Shown: piece after piece, positions 1 to 7,815 of the stretch | How the letters are laid out: the number at the start of each line of letters is the position of its first letter | How positions within the stretch are numbered: position 1 is the stretch's first letter | Source of the DNA: a virus | DNA: 64,000 nucleotides | Reading direction: 5' to 3' (one strand) | IMG/VR virus record: IMGVR_UViG_3300044712_001255 | Location: 248,001 to 312,000 of that record | Translations under genes and position numbers: made by a program | The notes under the pieces: generated by a model | What the model was told of the DNA's origin: nothing | The model's database searches: none | The model's input: only the letters and a program-made list of their open reading frames with translations

Positions 1-7
1 TGACGAT

Positions 8-766
8 ATGTTGCTGCTTGGAAACACGACAATTAACACCGTATATCACGAGTCGTTGAGCAATTATCGCTATCATTACATGTCTGACGAAGATCAACCT
101 GATGCTTTGGGACACGTGCCTGTTTATTCGGCGAGATACAAGCGATCATTTGATACTTCTCCTGATTCACGATCGTTGCGTTGGCCTCGATTCAACCCAA
201 ATCGCCTTGATACAAAGGACGGGTGGCGAAAGATTGAGAGGTCGTACGTTCGAGCAACGCAAATTTCCCACCGTACGTGGAATAAATTGGGCGAAACGCT
301 CCTACAAACAATAGAAGAATGTTCACTCGCGGTTGTCAATAACGTGTATGTGTTGTTCAGAGAAGATGACGAGATATCAGCCATTGTTTTTGAGTTTACC
401 AAAGATGGTAAACTTCGATCGTTTGCGAATGTCACGAATAAGTCAGAGCTAGATTACACAAATCCTGGTATTGCGATCATTCATGAACAATTCTCGGCGA
501 CGATAATCTCTGCGTTCCGCCAAAACAGAAACGCGCAAAGACGTTACGAACTCATGCGGTTTGTTCTGATGCGTTGGGCGTTCCCCAAATACCACGCAAA
601 AGAAGAATTTGAGGTCATTGACGCGCCTGGATCTGTCGTTACGACCATTATCGCACGAGCTACACCTGATTGTCCATTTGACAGGGCATATGTGATGCAA
701 GGCAGCTCGCAAGAGGTGCATTTTCCTGCGTTTTGGCCATACGGAAGTTTGAACACGATTGAGTGA
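8..766 (+). CDS. hypothetical protein, 252 aa
   Basis: I do not recognise a family. It is a soluble-looking mixed-charge protein with no membrane segment or Cys cluster. It begins seven bases into the window, so the true start could lie upstream; an internal ATG at 80 (MSDEDQPD) is another candidate. The stop is followed at once by a phage-type promoter at 767. Later genes run in the same direction, so this is probably the tail of an upstream transcription unit. Confidence 0.7.
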   Translation: MLLLGNTTINTVYHESLSNYRYHYMSDEDQPDALGHVPVYSARYKRSFDTSPDSRSLRWPRFNPNRLDTKDGWRKIERSYVRATQISHRTWNKLGETLLQTIEECSLAVVNNVYVLFREDDEISAIVFEFTKDGKLRSFANVTNKSELDYTNPGIAIIHEQFSATIISAFRQNRNAQRRYELMRFVLMRWAFPKYHAKEEFEVIDAPGSVVTTIIARATPDCPFDRAYVMQGSSQEVHFPAFWPYGSLNTIE

Positions 767-796
767 TGTGTAGAAAAATCTTCTACATATTAGGAT
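767..796 (+). promoter_or_regulatory. phage promoter, TGTGTA-N18-TAGGAT
   Basis: TGTGTA at 767-772 and TAGGAT at 791-796 are separated by exactly 18 bases. The ATG of the next gene is six bases after the -10 box, so the predicted transcript would start at or next to the ATG. Confidence 0.6.
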
Positions 797-802
797 GATT
801 GT

Positions 803-949
803 ATGTTGAATCCAAATCTTGTGTTGTTGATGCTTACGTTCGCGCTTGCCGGGTTTCTTATCGGCGGTACGACGGGCGCTGTGAGTGGTGCTCTTGTTGT
901 TTGCATATTGGGACTTATTGCAAACTTTATTGACGTCTTTCGTCGATGA
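803..949 (+). CDS. small membrane protein, 48 aa
   Basis: Short hydrophobic protein: a Gly/Leu/Val-rich stretch covers about residues 7-42 with GGTTGAVSG in the middle, suggesting two closely spaced membrane helices. It starts six bases after a promoter -10 box and has no Shine-Dalgarno sequence. Its TGA overlaps the next ATG (ATGA), so the two are likely translationally coupled. No family recognised. Confidence 0.6.
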   Translation: MLNPNLVLLMLTFALAGFLIGGTTGAVSGALVVCILGLIANFIDVFRR

Positions 950-1284
950 TGCGTATGAGAACATTTTCAACTCTAACGTTCAAGCGAATCGTAACGCGAT
1001 CAAAGACGCATGAAGAAACGTGGTGCGCTCACGTTGGTACGAATCGTCTGTACTTGAAACGTACTCGTAGCAAATTGTTTCCAGGTGATACGTGGTCTCT
1101 TGAGGCTTGGGGTCGAGGCCACAATAGATTCGGCCTTGGTGATACGTGGATCGTTTACGATGATGGTGATTTTGACATCATTGATCATCACAGACAGTGC
1201 AGTGATGCGCAAGATCCTGATGTTTGGTTGGCACGTGATCCTGACGTGCTAATTGCTTTCTGGTTGAAGATACACGGAAGATGA
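946..1284 (+). CDS. hypothetical protein, 112 aa
   Basis: Begins MMRMRTF in an ATGA overlap with the upstream membrane peptide and ends in an ATGA overlap with the next gene. Rich in Trp, His and Asp (DTWIVYDDGDFDIIDHH). No family recognised; the tight overlaps support a real gene in a three-gene operon. Confidence 0.65.
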   Translation: MMRMRTFSTLTFKRIVTRSKTHEETWCAHVGTNRLYLKRTRSKLFPGDTWSLEAWGRGHNRFGLGDTWIVYDDGDFDIIDHHRQCSDAQDPDVWLARDPDVLIAFWLKIHGR

Positions 1285-1808
1285 TCGATCAATCAAATTG
1301 GGCAAATACGCTTGAAAAGCTTGTGGGCGAAGAAGCGTCATTGTCAAATTGGGCGGCGTTTTTGTGGCGTAAACGGAAGCATACCCAAGTCAAAAAGATG
1401 CACGTAATTCATCTAAAGCATGAAGAACATAAAAATGCTTTTCGCCCTGGCGATGTTCTTCAGAACGTATACCGCCGCAGTGAGAAGGTGCGTGTTCAAT
1501 CATACGACGCAAAACGCGAACGTTATGATGTGGTGTATTGCGACTCAGGAACTTGTGGCTTTTACTCTGCGAGAAAACTTGAAGATGAATACACAAAAGT
1601 TTCATCTACGTTACAGACACGTCAGGAAAATTTGAATCTATTGCCAGGTATGATGTACAAGAACGTAAAAACTGGCGCATACATTTTCGTAGAAACAAAA
1701 CCAGATGCGAACATGAGAGTACTTGTGAACACTGATAATGGACATCGTACAATGAGCGTTGATGAATTTTGTGATGGTGACTGGCGTCGTGTTGATTTGC
1801 CTTATTAG
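1281..1808 (+). CDS. hypothetical protein, 175 aa
   Basis: Overlaps the preceding gene by 4 bases (ATGA). The N-terminal part has WxxFLWRKRKHT-like basic sequence; later segments (FRPGDVLQNVYRRSEKVRVQSY, then a second similar unit near LLPGMMYKNVKTGAYIFVE) look like two SH3-like beta repeats. Function unknown. Confidence 0.65.
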   Translation: MIDQSNWANTLEKLVGEEASLSNWAAFLWRKRKHTQVKKMHVIHLKHEEHKNAFRPGDVLQNVYRRSEKVRVQSYDAKRERYDVVYCDSGTCGFYSARKLEDEYTKVSSTLQTRQENLNLLPGMMYKNVKTGAYIFVETKPDANMRVLVNTDNGHRTMSVDEFCDGDWRRVDLPY

Positions 1809-1815
1809 TTAAACA

Positions 1816-1992
1816 ATGAGAATTACGCTCGGTGAGTTGAAGGCGCTTATTCATGAGGCGGCATCGAATGATCGTGGTAAGTGTCAAAAGTGTGGCAAAA
1901 TTGTGATGTTGACCGACGACGGGTTAATTGATCAACACGACGATTGTCGTGGGGCTGGCGTAAAACCTGTTTCGACGGCACCACTTACGTAG
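1816..1992 (+). CDS. small zinc-ribbon-like protein with shared N-terminal tag, 58 aa
   Basis: Starts MRITLGELKALIHEAA, an amphipathic leader that recurs on unrelated proteins in this window (see findings). It continues with a CQKCGK motif, then HDDC, which could bind one zinc. Follows the previous stop by 7 bases. Function unknown; the tag hints at a virion or processed protein. Confidence 0.55.
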   Translation: MRITLGELKALIHEAASNDRGKCQKCGKIVMLTDDGLIDQHDDCRGAGVKPVSTAPLT

Positions 1993-2037
1993 TTGCTTGC
2001 AAACGTTTACGGGTGATGTCCCTAAAAGGAAAATACG

Positions 2038-2373
2038 ATGCAGGAATTCATCAAATCAATACCCGTTCCTGTCTTCGTCATTGCGTATTCGTTGATGTAT
2101 ACGTTAGGTGAAGTGTTCTCAAAGTTGTGGGCTAACACTGGTAACATTCATAATTTTCTTGCTGCGTTTTCTACCTATTGCGTAGGTACGTTCATTTGGT
2201 TGATGTTGATACTGAACACGAATGAACTTGGAAGAATGGGATATCTCATCATCGCCCAAGGCACATTGGTGACATTCTTGCTTTCATTTTTCATTTTCTC
2301 AGAACGAATGTCAACTGCTCAGTACGTGGGCGTTGCGCTCGCCGCTATCTCTGTGTGGTTGTTATCGATGTAA
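2038..2373 (+). CDS. four-helix membrane protein, SMR/EamA-transporter-like
   Basis: 111 aa with about four hydrophobic segments (around residues 9-25, 42-60, 68-86 and 92-110). The end, SERMSTAQYVGVALAAISVWLL, matches the last-helix pattern of EamA and small multidrug resistance transporters (E-x-x-x-x-x-Q-x-x-G-x-x-L). SMR proteins are about 105-120 aa, so the length fits. Inferred to sit in the host inner membrane; substrate unknown. I cannot exclude an unrelated four-helix protein. Confidence 0.6.
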   Translation: MQEFIKSIPVPVFVIAYSLMYTLGEVFSKLWANTGNIHNFLAAFSTYCVGTFIWLMLILNTNELGRMGYLIIAQGTLVTFLLSFFIFSERMSTAQYVGVALAAISVWLLSM

Positions 2374-2396
2374 CTGCACCATTTCTGTGATATACT
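2367..2396 (+). promoter_or_regulatory. phage promoter, GATGTA-N18-TATACT
   Basis: GATGTA at 2367-2372 and TATACT at 2391-2396, 18 bases apart; the next ATG (2403) is six bases after the -10 box. The -35 box overlaps the end of the transporter-like gene. Confidence 0.6.
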
Positions 2397-2402
2397 TAAG
2401 AC

Positions 2403-2792
2403 ATGTTCAACTATCCGTCCGCAGGTGAGGGACACGTTCCCGCGTACCAGGTATCTGCTATTCCTTTCGTGTCTTCATCTACGATGGCTGTGGCTGAAAC
2501 GCAGCGAATTGATTTTGGTTTTCTAACAAGATTCTTGTTCGTAAAGAACACGGGAGCGGCTGCTACAAAACTCGCAGTTGGGTTCACCGCTAACGGCATG
2601 AATCCATCAAATGGGAATTTTTTCTATCTCGCGGGCTCTGAGAGTGTGAACGTAGACCTACGAGTCACTAGCATCTATCTCTCGAGTTCTGTGGGCACCC
2701 CAGGATATTCTGTTGTCGCCGGACTGACAGGTATTCCTGTGCAAAATGCGTCAATTCTAACCGGGTCGTCAGGCTATCCTGGCGTTGGATAA
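2403..2792 (+). CDS. small virion-like (decoration-type) protein, 129 aa
   Basis: Rich in Gly, Ser, Ala, Val and Tyr with beta-sandwich character and almost no charge, like phage head-decoration or tail-surface proteins. Begins MFNYPSAGEGHVPAYQVS. Predicted leaderless start six bases after TATACT. The assignment as a structural protein is inference from composition; a virion proteome would decide. Confidence 0.5.
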   Translation: MFNYPSAGEGHVPAYQVSAIPFVSSSTMAVAETQRIDFGFLTRFLFVKNTGAAATKLAVGFTANGMNPSNGNFFYLAGSESVNVDLRVTSIYLSSSVGTPGYSVVAGLTGIPVQNASILTGSSGYPGVG

Positions 2793-2794
2793 AG

Positions 2795-2989
2795 ATGATT
2801 GATCTAACAACGTGTGGTGGGTGGAACATCCCACGCCACGTCTTGCGTAAGTGTAAAAGAGAGAATCTTCTGCGTCTTGCGAGATTCTTACACTTACGTT
2901 ATGCGCTTGACTCAATGTCTGATAGACAATTGAGCAAGCTTGTGTATTGGAAACTAACTCGATGGAAGCAAATCTTGCGATTTGGGTGA
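2795..2989 (+). CDS. small basic protein, 64 aa
   Basis: Begins two bases after the previous stop. Basic and helical, rich in Arg, Lys and Leu (HVLRKCKRENLLRLARF). Its stop abuts the convergent kinase-like gene. No family recognised. Confidence 0.5.
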   Translation: MIDLTTCGGWNIPRHVLRKCKRENLLRLARFLHLRYALDSMSDRQLSKLVYWKLTRWKQILRFG

Positions 2990-3769
2990 TTACCCAATGA
3001 TCTTTTTGATTATTCGCTTGATTGCTTCTGTCACAGTTTCTATACGCCCACCCTTACCACGAACGCGTGACATACCAAGATCTATCAACACCAATTCACC
3101 GGTGTCAGGTCGCTTCATCATATTTCCTGCGTGGTAGTCGTGGAAGTCTATTCCGATCGCAGTTAATGTCTGGAAAAGATCACGTAGGTGAAATTTTGTA
3201 ACAAGCAAGTTCCACGCTGCGTTTGCTTTCTTAACAAATTCTTGTGCTTCTGGCGTAGAGATTCCACCAAAATCTTTCTTAGCTTTCGCGGCAATGTGTG
3301 ACTTCGTCTTCTCTTTCACAACAGACCAATCACCACCGCTCTTCGCCATCCACAGGGGTACAGCTGTCGCTATTAGCGCGCTATTGAACTCTTTTCCGTC
3401 TGCGTCGCTGATTGGTTCCAGCTTTTCTTGCAATATCGCAAACACGTTGGAATCGCCTAACTGCCATACGCCGAATACTTTTACCACGCCAGGAACATCA
3501 CCACCCAGGCCTGTCAACGCAGCGGACGCCGCTGCTTCTTTTTCATCATTTGTAACTTTTAAGACCTTACCGTCAGGCGTTTCTAACGCTGTACCACGTG
3601 TGCCCGTCGCAATTGTCTTCAATGATGACGCGTCAGATACGCCAATCTTCTCAAGGAATTTTGGAAATTTTGATAGCAACTGCGTAGATTGTGATGCGTC
3701 GACTGGTGATGAATTGATTGCTTCTTTGATCAACTTGCGAATATGACCTACTGTGGTGACGAATCTCAT
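2990..3769 (-). CDS. protein-kinase-like protein with N-terminal tag (kinase A)
   Basis: 259 aa from the ATG at 3769 (MRFVTTVGHIRKLIKEA, the shared tag). Kinase features in order: Gly-rich loop GTRGTA at about residues 56-61, Lys71 in VLKV, hinge-like FAILQEKLEP, catalytic loop HDYHAGN at 210-216, metal-binding DLG at 230-232. Only 27 residues follow DLG, so the usual C-lobe after the activation segment is missing; this resembles aminoglycoside-phosphotransferase or atypical kinases. Expressed from the opposite strand to its neighbours, divergent from the gene at 3822. Substrate unknown. Confidence 0.7.
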   Translation of the reverse strand: MRFVTTVGHIRKLIKEAINSSPVDASQSTQLLSKFPKFLEKIGVSDASSLKTIATGTRGTALETPDGKVLKVTNDEKEAAASAALTGLGGDVPGVVKVFGVWQLGDSNVFAILQEKLEPISDADGKEFNSALIATAVPLWMAKSGGDWSVVKEKTKSHIAAKAKKDFGGISTPEAQEFVKKANAAWNLLVTKFHLRDLFQTLTAIGIDFHDYHAGNMMKRPDTGELVLIDLGMSRVRGKGGRIETVTEAIKRIIKKIIG

Positions 3770-3821
3770 AGGGTTACTTATGGTCGTGAGCGTATTCAAT
3801 GACAAGAAGCTAGATATTGAT

Positions 3822-4295
3822 ATGAAACCAACAATCATCTTCGTTTCTTCGAAATCGTGGGTGTCGAAGGCAATTCAATTCATCACCGGCGGCAACGTAA
3901 CACACGCAATAATCGGTGGATTTACAATCGAGAGTGCCGACATTGTTATGCATTCTGCAACGAGCGGCGTCGCATTTTTGCCTCGAGAAAAAGCTCTCGT
4001 TGGTTGTGACATTGTAGGTGAATTTGCAATTTCACATGACGTTAACATCAAGCAGTTACTGAACGATCTTGGCCAGCCGTACGATTATCTCGAAATGCTT
4101 GGATATGTGTGGGTTTATCTAGGAAAATTGATCAAACAACGTTGGCATAACCCACTGGGTTCGTCGCAAAGTTTCGTATGCGTTGAACTCATAATGTCAA
4201 TGAATCTTCCGGAATTAAATCAACTTGACAAACACGCAACGTCTCCGCAAGATCTGTACAACGCGTGTAGTCTGTGCTATGATAGGATAAAATAA
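3822..4295 (+). CDS. permuted NlpC/P60 (YiiX-like) cysteine hydrolase
   Basis: 157 aa from ATG 3822 (MKPTIIFVSSKSW). The His motif VTHAIIG near residue 28 comes before the Cys motif FVCVELI near residue 120; this order is that of circularly permuted papain-fold proteins (YiiX/YebB type), which act on lipids, amides or peptides. Lies between two kinase-like genes. The start was chosen because the upstream ATG would overlap the divergent kinase gene and its leader. Confidence 0.55.
   Translation: MKPTIIFVSSKSWVSKAIQFITGGNVTHAIIGGFTIESADIVMHSATSGVAFLPREKALVGCDIVGEFAISHDVNIKQLLNDLGQPYDYLEMLGYVWVYLGKLIKQRWHNPLGSSQSFVCVELIMSMNLPELNQLDKHATSPQDLYNACSLCYDRIK
4264..4293 (+). promoter_or_regulatory. 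phage promoter, CGTGTA-N18-TAAAAT
   Basis: CGTGTA at 4264-4269 and TAAAAT at 4288-4293, inside the end of the preceding gene. The next ATG is nine bases after the -10 box. Confidence 0.45.
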
Positions 4296-4302
4296 GCGCA
4301 CT

Positions 4303-4638
4303 ATGGCTCGATGGTTGTTGTGGCTTGATGATCAAGCCAATGATATTGACACACCTAATCGCCACCCACCACAAGGATACACAGCGGCGACGTCATCTCA
4401 TGATGCCATTGCGTTAGTGTTGGCGAAGGGCACACCAGAATTCATGGATCTTGACCATGATTTGGGCATGTTAAATGATGGTACTGTCGATGACGCCTTG
4501 CGTTTCTTGACTTGGTTACAAGAACACGCGCCAGAACCTATTCGTTATCGTGTTCACTCGCAGAATCCAATAGGCGCTCAACGCATTCACGCTTTTATGA
4601 AATCGTGGCGACGTTGGTGGCTGTCACAAATCTCATAA
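4303..4638 (+). CDS. cyclic-phosphate-processing receiver-like protein (cREC)
   Basis: 111 aa. WLDD near the N-terminus, FMDLDHDLG at about residues 46-54 and YRVHSQNPIGAQRI near 85-98 are the hallmark motifs of the phage and bacterial cREC family, a receiver-like domain proposed to process cyclic phosphate ends of RNA. This agrees with the RNA ligase and HAD phosphatase genes elsewhere in the window. Its 3' end overlaps the convergent kinase B gene by six bases. Confidence 0.7.
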   Translation: MARWLLWLDDQANDIDTPNRHPPQGYTAATSSHDAIALVLAKGTPEFMDLDHDLGMLNDGTVDDALRFLTWLQEHAPEPIRYRVHSQNPIGAQRIHAFMKSWRRWWLSQIS

Positions 4639-5706
4639 TCCAAAAAACAGCCCGGGGTCAGAGATGACAAGCACGTCTTTTTCTCCGGGCCGCGCCATGA
4701 CGTTATCGCCATGCATATCGCCCCATTCTATGCCCATTTTTTGGCTCAACCAATTTAGCGCTACATGAAATGATCGTAGTTCGGGGTGCTGTTTAATCTT
4801 CTCAACGTCAACATCACGTTCACCAAATTCCATTGGAATCGGCGCTACAACGTTCTTTGTCAAAGCTCTATCGAATTCTACGAAGAAGTATTGTAGGTTG
4901 CGTTCATCAAAATTCTGGCCGCCAAGATCTTTAATCATGTCAACCATCGTTCCCGTAATCTTATCTCTTTCCTTTGTGATTTGTTTGATCACTTGGTCGA
5001 TATCCCATATCGACTCGTCGGCGTCAGAGTAAGCCTTTGGAGGATTGCTACGAACTATCTCTTTGATTTTTGTTACGAATAGGTTGAATGCTTTTGCTGC
5101 TGCATTGCGTGGTAAATTAGCAACGCACCCCTCCCAGAGATCTTGTAAATCATCGCTTTCTAAAAACGCTACAATTCGTTGGTAAGAAGCGTTCTCATCT
5201 AGTTCATAGCTATCAAAAAATGACGCCATCGCTCGTGACATAGGAATCAATGGTTCAACAACGATATACCAAAATGGATGAGTGGGTGATTTAAGCCTCT
5301 TTGAAATCGCAGTTTGCTTTCGTTCGCTTGGAATTTCTCCTATCTCTAAAATGTTCACCATGTGACGTTTCACAATGTCTGGCGCGGCTTCTCGAGCCTT
5401 TTGCCACTTTGCGTACGAGTCAGCCTCTTCTTTTGAGGTGATTTTTGCAATTGCGCGCTTGTTGTGCCAGAGTACTTCATGAGCCGTGCTGTACGCTCCA
5501 GAGCCGACAAAACCCATACCATGATGATCTCCGTCGCCCCTTGGTATTGGAATAAGTCCAACTGACAACAGACGTTTATCGTCTACGCTATTTGACGATT
5601 GCGCCCATTGCAATAGCTTCTCACGATAGAATTCGTCTCGCCCCTTTTCTTCCATGATGACGTTAATCATCGAACGTAACTGTCTAATCGTGATTTGCAT
5701 CATCAT
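4633..5706 (-). CDS. protein-kinase-like protein with N-terminal tag (kinase B)
   Basis: 357 aa from the first of three consecutive ATGs (MMMQITIRQLRSMINVIMEE, the shared tag). Gly loop GFVGSGAYST at about 65-74, Lys88 in AIAKI, hinge WYIVVEP, catalytic loop GDMHGDN at 329-335, and DPG at about 350 only eight residues before the end. As in kinase A the metal-binding motif lies at the extreme C-terminus. Overall identity with kinase A looks low, so these are diverged relatives, not recent duplicates. Confidence 0.7.
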   Translation of the reverse strand: MMMQITIRQLRSMINVIMEEKGRDEFYREKLLQWAQSSNSVDDKRLLSVGLIPIPRGDGDHHGMGFVGSGAYSTAHEVLWHNKRAIAKITSKEEADSYAKWQKAREAAPDIVKRHMVNILEIGEIPSERKQTAISKRLKSPTHPFWYIVVEPLIPMSRAMASFFDSYELDENASYQRIVAFLESDDLQDLWEGCVANLPRNAAAKAFNLFVTKIKEIVRSNPPKAYSDADESIWDIDQVIKQITKERDKITGTMVDMIKDLGGQNFDERNLQYFFVEFDRALTKNVVAPIPMEFGERDVDVEKIKQHPELRSFHVALNWLSQKMGIEWGDMHGDNVMARPGEKDVLVISDPGLFFGL

Positions 5707-5711
5707 ATCTA

Positions 5712-5741
5712 GGTGTAGACGTATCACGCGTAATGTATCAT
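5712..5741 (+). promoter_or_regulatory. phage promoter, GGTGTA-N18-TATCAT
   Basis: GGTGTA at 5712-5717 and TATCAT at 5736-5741, in the divergent interval between kinase B and the lipoprotein gene. The ATG at 5748 is six bases downstream, which also decides that start over the in-frame ATG at 5733. Confidence 0.65.
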
Positions 5742-5747
5742 AAGAAC

Positions 5748-6218
5748 ATGATCAAGCGTTGGTACGCGTTATTGCTTACGTGTGTTGCGTGCGGAAGCGC
5801 TCATCCTTACGACGGGTGGGACGGAGATCCAAATTATCGAGTCGCAGCGCCTGGACAGGGCGGCATGGCAACCGTTGAATACGTACCTGGGCCGTTCTCA
5901 AGATGCTCTCGATACGATTATATCTGCGCGAATGACCCGTCTGGAAAGTTTCATGCGTACAACGGTGATAGAGATCAGGTTGGCGCTGTACTACGTGATC
6001 CAAACGCTTGCGTTTCAATTCGTGCTGTGACACATGAACCGTCAGAGTGTTGCACCCCACTTGGTACGTGCGAAATCAATAAGGCGTTGGGTCTGTGCGG
6101 CACCGGACAGGTATACGTGTTGAACTGCGAGGCTACGAGTGATTTTGCAAAGCAACGTAGTTGTTCTGTGATTCCAAATGGTGGCGTGCCGTTTCCGGCA
6201 CTTTGCTGTACTTTGTAA
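5748..6218 (+). CDS. cysteine-rich secreted lipoprotein
   Basis: 156 aa from ATG 5748. Signal peptide MIKRWYALLLTCVAC followed by GSAHP: a positively charged n-region, a hydrophobic core and a lipobox-like LTCVAC. The mature part has more than ten Cys, including two CC pairs, suggesting disulfides in the periplasm or envelope. No family recognised; superinfection exclusion is one possible role, by analogy only. Confidence 0.6.
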   Translation: MIKRWYALLLTCVACGSAHPYDGWDGDPNYRVAAPGQGGMATVEYVPGPFSRCSRYDYICANDPSGKFHAYNGDRDQVGAVLRDPNACVSIRAVTHEPSECCTPLGTCEINKALGLCGTGQVYVLNCEATSDFAKQRSCSVIPNGGVPFPALCCTL

Positions 6219-6226
6219 GGAACGTA

Positions 6227-6715
6227 ATGATAAAGCTAGACAGTGACAAGCACCTGAACATTAAGATTCGTATCCAAGTCTCTGAGGTTGAGACTGGAAA
6301 ATTCATTGACTCAGATGACGTAGATACCACAATTCCAAGTTACGAAGTTCTTGAGTGGTTCACCAATTATGGACGTGCCATTACCTCCGTCTTCTGCGCG
6401 AAACAAAATGTTGGCATTCGCATAACTGGTCCTGCCGATCGCAAGATATTACAAATCAAGACTCTACGTGAAATGGGTATTGAAGTCGCCGGATACGTGG
6501 GATTGCGTGAAGCGAAGGACGCAATTGAACAAATCGATCGTGGCCCACACATGGTAATCGCAGGATTGTCGACCACGGGTATTGCTCGCATTCAGTCAAT
6601 TGCGCAAGCTGCTGGGGTGTCAATCGAACTTGCTGCGACGACATCAACAATCGCAGAAGGAAGAAATCAACAGCAATCACAATATGTCATCATGCTAACG
6701 GCGAAATCTGAGTGA
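6227..6715 (+). CDS. ribosomal protein bL12 (L7/L12) C-terminal-domain-like protein
   Basis: 162 aa. Residues about 70-140 follow the bL12 C-terminal pattern: DRKILQIKTLREM, then GLREAKDAIE (compare the conserved GLxEAKxxVE), a Pro-containing turn, and AQAAGVSIEL at the end of the domain. The N-terminal ~65 residues are not the usual L12 dimerisation domain. bL12 homologues are known from viral genomes. Could bind elongation factors or replace host stalk protein; this is inference. Starts nine bases after the lipoprotein stop. Confidence 0.6.
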   Translation: MIKLDSDKHLNIKIRIQVSEVETGKFIDSDDVDTTIPSYEVLEWFTNYGRAITSVFCAKQNVGIRITGPADRKILQIKTLREMGIEVAGYVGLREAKDAIEQIDRGPHMVIAGLSTTGIARIQSIAQAAGVSIELAATTSTIAEGRNQQQSQYVIMLTAKSE

Positions 6716-6761
6716 TGCAAATGCGCCCTGGGATGGTTATTTGTTAACCAAGGGTAAGACA

Positions 6762-6983
6762 ATGTTTGTTGCAGCATCACTAGATAAGAGCCTCAACGAC
6801 CAAATAATCGGTGGTGACGTCGTGCCATGTCCGTTCGATTGCGGCGGCACGCTTTCAGACGAAACGTCGTCAGCACCTATACGAATGATGCCGGCATCTC
6901 GAGCTCGGATGATCACCACTCGGTGTAGCGGATGTAACACGCTTTTTTACGCATGCGTGCCTGTTGCTCGGAGAGCGTCATAA
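6762..6983 (+). CDS. small zinc-ribbon protein, 73 aa
   Basis: Two CxxxC/CxxC knuckles, CPFDCGG at about 23-29 and CSGCNTLFY at about 56-64, make a likely single zinc site. ATG at 6762 follows a GGTAAGAC sequence. Function unknown; small zinc ribbons of this kind often bind nucleic acid. Confidence 0.55.
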   Translation: MFVAASLDKSLNDQIIGGDVVPCPFDCGGTLSDETSSAPIRMMPASRARMITTRCSGCNTLFYACVPVARRAS

Positions 6984-6985
6984 TC

Positions 6986-7363
6986 ATGCGAGTTGATCTC
7001 ATTTCAATCGTATCGCTCGCTGTTGCGGTACCCTCTGCTGCTGGAGCGGGCATATTTGCCACGCTTGACATGCATCCATTTCTAATCATCGGCACCGCGT
7101 GTTGTGCCGTGGGTGGCATCGCTGTTGCGACGTGGAGATTTGTTTCAACGTCAACTACGTCTAAGTCACCAGCGAAAAAGGTGTTAAGGTGGCGGCGGTC
7201 GTCTCAACGCAAAAGAAAACGCTTGAAGAGCTTTCCAGAAGATATCAGAAACATCAAACCACTTATCAACACGCGGTATAGCTTTCGTGAATCATCCCCA
7301 CCCGAAGAAATGAACGAAGAGTTCAATTCTCAAGGAGACAGAAATAGCGATATTTTTGGGTGA
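6986..7363 (+). CDS. two-helix membrane protein with basic tail, 125 aa
   Basis: Starts two bases after the previous stop. Hydrophobic segments at about residues 4-26 and 32-52, then a strongly basic stretch (KKVLRWRRSSQRKRKR) and an acidic end. Probably inner-membrane with a cytoplasmic tail. No family recognised. Confidence 0.55.
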   Translation: MRVDLISIVSLAVAVPSAAGAGIFATLDMHPFLIIGTACCAVGGIAVATWRFVSTSTTSKSPAKKVLRWRRSSQRKRKRLKSFPEDIRNIKPLINTRYSFRESSPPEEMNEEFNSQGDRNSDIFG

Positions 7364-7365
7364 CC

Positions 7366-7393
7366 AGTGTAAATGTTTGAAACCGTGTATTAT
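7366..7393 (+). promoter_or_regulatory. phage promoter variant, AGTGTA-N16-TATTAT
   Basis: AGTGTA at 7366-7371 and TATTAT at 7388-7393. The spacing is 16 here rather than 18. The ATG at 7411 is 17 bases further on. Confidence 0.45.
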
Positions 7394-7410
7394 TCTATCA
7401 GTCACCTAAA

Positions 7411-7815
7411 ATGAACGAAACACATAACGTATCCGGGCTCATCGCTCGGTTGCATTCAGAAACATCTTTAATCACTTCACGTCCTGGCAATGAACTCGAA
7501 GAGCGCATCATTCGTTGGACTGCATTGAGTCCAAACGTAATGTCATACGAGGTAGACGCAATCAACGTCATGTTGGACGAACTTGTGAAAAATGAGCCAG
7601 ACGTTGGCGTAATGTTCACAGCGTTTGACACGATCAAATTCAGATTTGAACATGGTGAATCACCAGCGGCCGTCTTGCTTGCATGGGAAATGTGCACGCT
7701 GGCGGCTGCAAATACAAGATCAATGTCGGCATTGCGTCTTTGCAGTACCGTGATGTTCAGTACGGTACGCAAGATGCACCAATCCCTACATGATGAGGCA
7801 GGTCGTGCTGCGTGA
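7411..7815 (+). CDS. hypothetical protein, 134 aa
   Basis: Helical, acidic protein beginning MNETHNVSGLIARLHSE. No motif recognised. It overlaps the next gene by 26 bases in another frame. Confidence 0.6.
   Translation: MNETHNVSGLIARLHSETSLITSRPGNELEERIIRWTALSPNVMSYEVDAINVMLDELVKNEPDVGVMFTAFDTIKFRFEHGESPAAVLLAWEMCTLAAANTRSMSALRLCSTVMFSTVRKMHQSLHDEAGRAA

Noticed and set aside
449-970. 173-aa minus-strand open frame
   Set aside because: Covers the first plus-strand gene and the 48-aa gene in antisense, has Cys/Arg-rich random composition and no start signal; the sense genes have promoter and overlap support.
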